From: JBEKLJ01 sp050010255
Lineage (GTDB): Bacteria; Acidobacteriota; Terriglobia; Bryobacterales; Bryobacteraceae
Reading direction: 5' to 3'
DNA: 35,392 nucleotides
Assembly: GCA_050010255.1 (NCBI GenBank)
Contig: JBEKLJ010000006.1
Coordinates: 1 to 35,392 of the forward strand
Shown here: in pieces, positions 34,757-35,392 of the stretch
Position numbering within the stretch: the first letter of the stretch is position 1
How the letters are laid out: every line of letters begins with the position of its first letter
Program-made: the position numbers and the translations under genes
Notes under the pieces: model-generated
Seen by the model: the letters and a program-made list of their open reading frames with translations, nothing else
Databases searched by the model: none
Told to the model about the DNA's origin: nothing

Positions 34757-35392
34757 CTACCGCCTCCCGGCGGAGAGTCTGTCGAGGTCCGCTTCCGAAA
34801 GCGCGACGGTCAGCTTCACCTGCTGCTGCAGCCGTTCGACCTTGATGCCCTCGAAGGCCCGGCGTGCCTCTGCCTGGTCGCTCGGCACGGCCAGCCGCGC
34901 CAGGCTGACGAATGCCTGCAGGGCGTCTGCGATGTCCGTGGCGTCCCGCTCACTGACGCAGGTCAAGGTGATAACGGCGTCCACGCCGTGCTGAAGGTCG
35001 GCGGCGGCGACGATGCTGCGGCTTCTGGAAAGCGCGCGCCCGATGTTCGAGCCGGCGCTGCCCGGCGTGGTTTGCGCCAGGCGGTCCAGGCCGCCGGTTC
35101 CTACCGCCCAAAGCTGGCTGGCCTTGGGGACGGAAGCAAGCTGCTCTTCGAGGGCCGGCGGAATGCCGCCCGGCTTGCCGCGCTGGTCGATGATCGACCG
35201 CACCGAATCCGGCGTCCCGGCCACCGCCACGCTCGTGTTCATCAACGCCACGGCCTGGTTGCCGGAGGTGATCAGCGTGCATCCCTTGTATGTGCTGCGG
35301 GAGGAAGCCCGCGCGCTGGTGGGCGGCGGGGCGGCCTCCGGTGAGAACTTGCCGCGGAGCAGGGCGGCGGTGTGGTTGCCGTCGGAAGCCAC
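34757..35392 (-). CDS. Unrecognised protein, 5' end beyond the window
   Basis: The last 211 codons of a gene that continues past the right edge. I do not recognise the family. The visible part is Ala/Ser-rich with a possible linker (FSPEAAPPPTSARASSRSTY). Alternating strands and helices follow (TLITSGNQAVALMNTSVAVA, SVRSIIDQRG, QLWAVGTGGLDRLAQ, HGVDAVITLTCVSERDATDI) and an amphipathic helical end. No transmembrane segment is evident in this part. It converges with the ferredoxin gene, 15 nt apart. Confidence 0.65.
   Translation of the reverse strand: MASDGNHTAALLRGKFSPEAAPPPTSARASSRSTYKGCTLITSGNQAVALMNTSVAVAGTPDSVRSIIDQRGKPGGIPPALEEQLASVPKASQLWAVGTGGLDRLAQTTPGSAGSNIGRALSRSRSIVAAADLQHGVDAVITLTCVSERDATDIADALQAFVSLARLAVPSDQAEARRAFEGIKVERLQQQVKLTVALSEADLDRLSAGRR

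Overview
The window is GC-rich (roughly two thirds G+C by eye) and encodes mainly chromosomal functions. Two secreted VWA proteins of the type named after acidobacteria, a PEP-CTERM protein, a phosphodiesterase-TPR fusion, a DUF1844 protein and many palindromic intergenic repeats suggest an Acidobacteriota chromosome, perhaps near the Solibacter/Bryobacter group. That placement is inference from gene content. No rRNA, tRNA, CRISPR array, prophage or transposase gene was seen.

Layout. 1-3210: a secreted repeat-bearing protein, a LysR regulator followed by a small membrane protein, and two MITE-like palindromic elements. 3211-6800: dTDP-4-dehydrorhamnose reductase, a VWA protein divergent from an AlkA-type DNA glycosylase, a VapBC-type toxin-antitoxin pair and a small PilZ-like protein. 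6841-11842: a multi-TM mannosyltransferase-like protein, glycogen branching enzyme and a divergent adenosine-deaminase-family enzyme. 11935-15296: a receiver-CpaE/TadZ-like ATPase, a 185-bp palindrome, proC and cysE. 15375-21648, all on the minus strand: phosphodiesterase-TPR protein, PEP-CTERM protein, GNAT acetyltransferase, and a mazG-MFS pair. 22071-24246: a tight operon of DUF1844 protein, MBL-fold hydrolase and ribF. 24244-24827: a four-helix-bundle gene enclosed by inverted heptamer arrays. 24909-28364: class II aldolase, an S24-type peptidase without a helix-turn-helix, and a second VWA protein. 28532-34378, minus strand: aconitase, argS, GtrA and a CDP-alcohol phosphatidyltransferase, divergent from a 2Fe-2S ferredoxin at 34418. 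The window ends inside an unrecognised gene.

The most striking content is non-coding. At least five unrelated repeat families sit between genes: a nested 265-bp palindrome (973-1237); a 259-bp element with terminal inverted repeats in two copies of exactly equal length (2893-3151 and 21722-21980); a 185-bp palindrome (13534-13718) with one arm repeated at 22014-22056; four ~70-bp CCGCAGAGACGC palindromes, three of them within 6 nt of a stop codon or overlapping it; and GGAGGYA heptamer arrays bracketing the four-helix-bundle gene. The last unit looks most like an undescribed mobile or structured module.

A second pattern is a -10-like hexamer 8-9 nt upstream of eight start codons, mostly without a convincing Shine-Dalgarno sequence. 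This would place transcription starts at or next to the start codon, that is, leaderless or nearly leaderless mRNAs.
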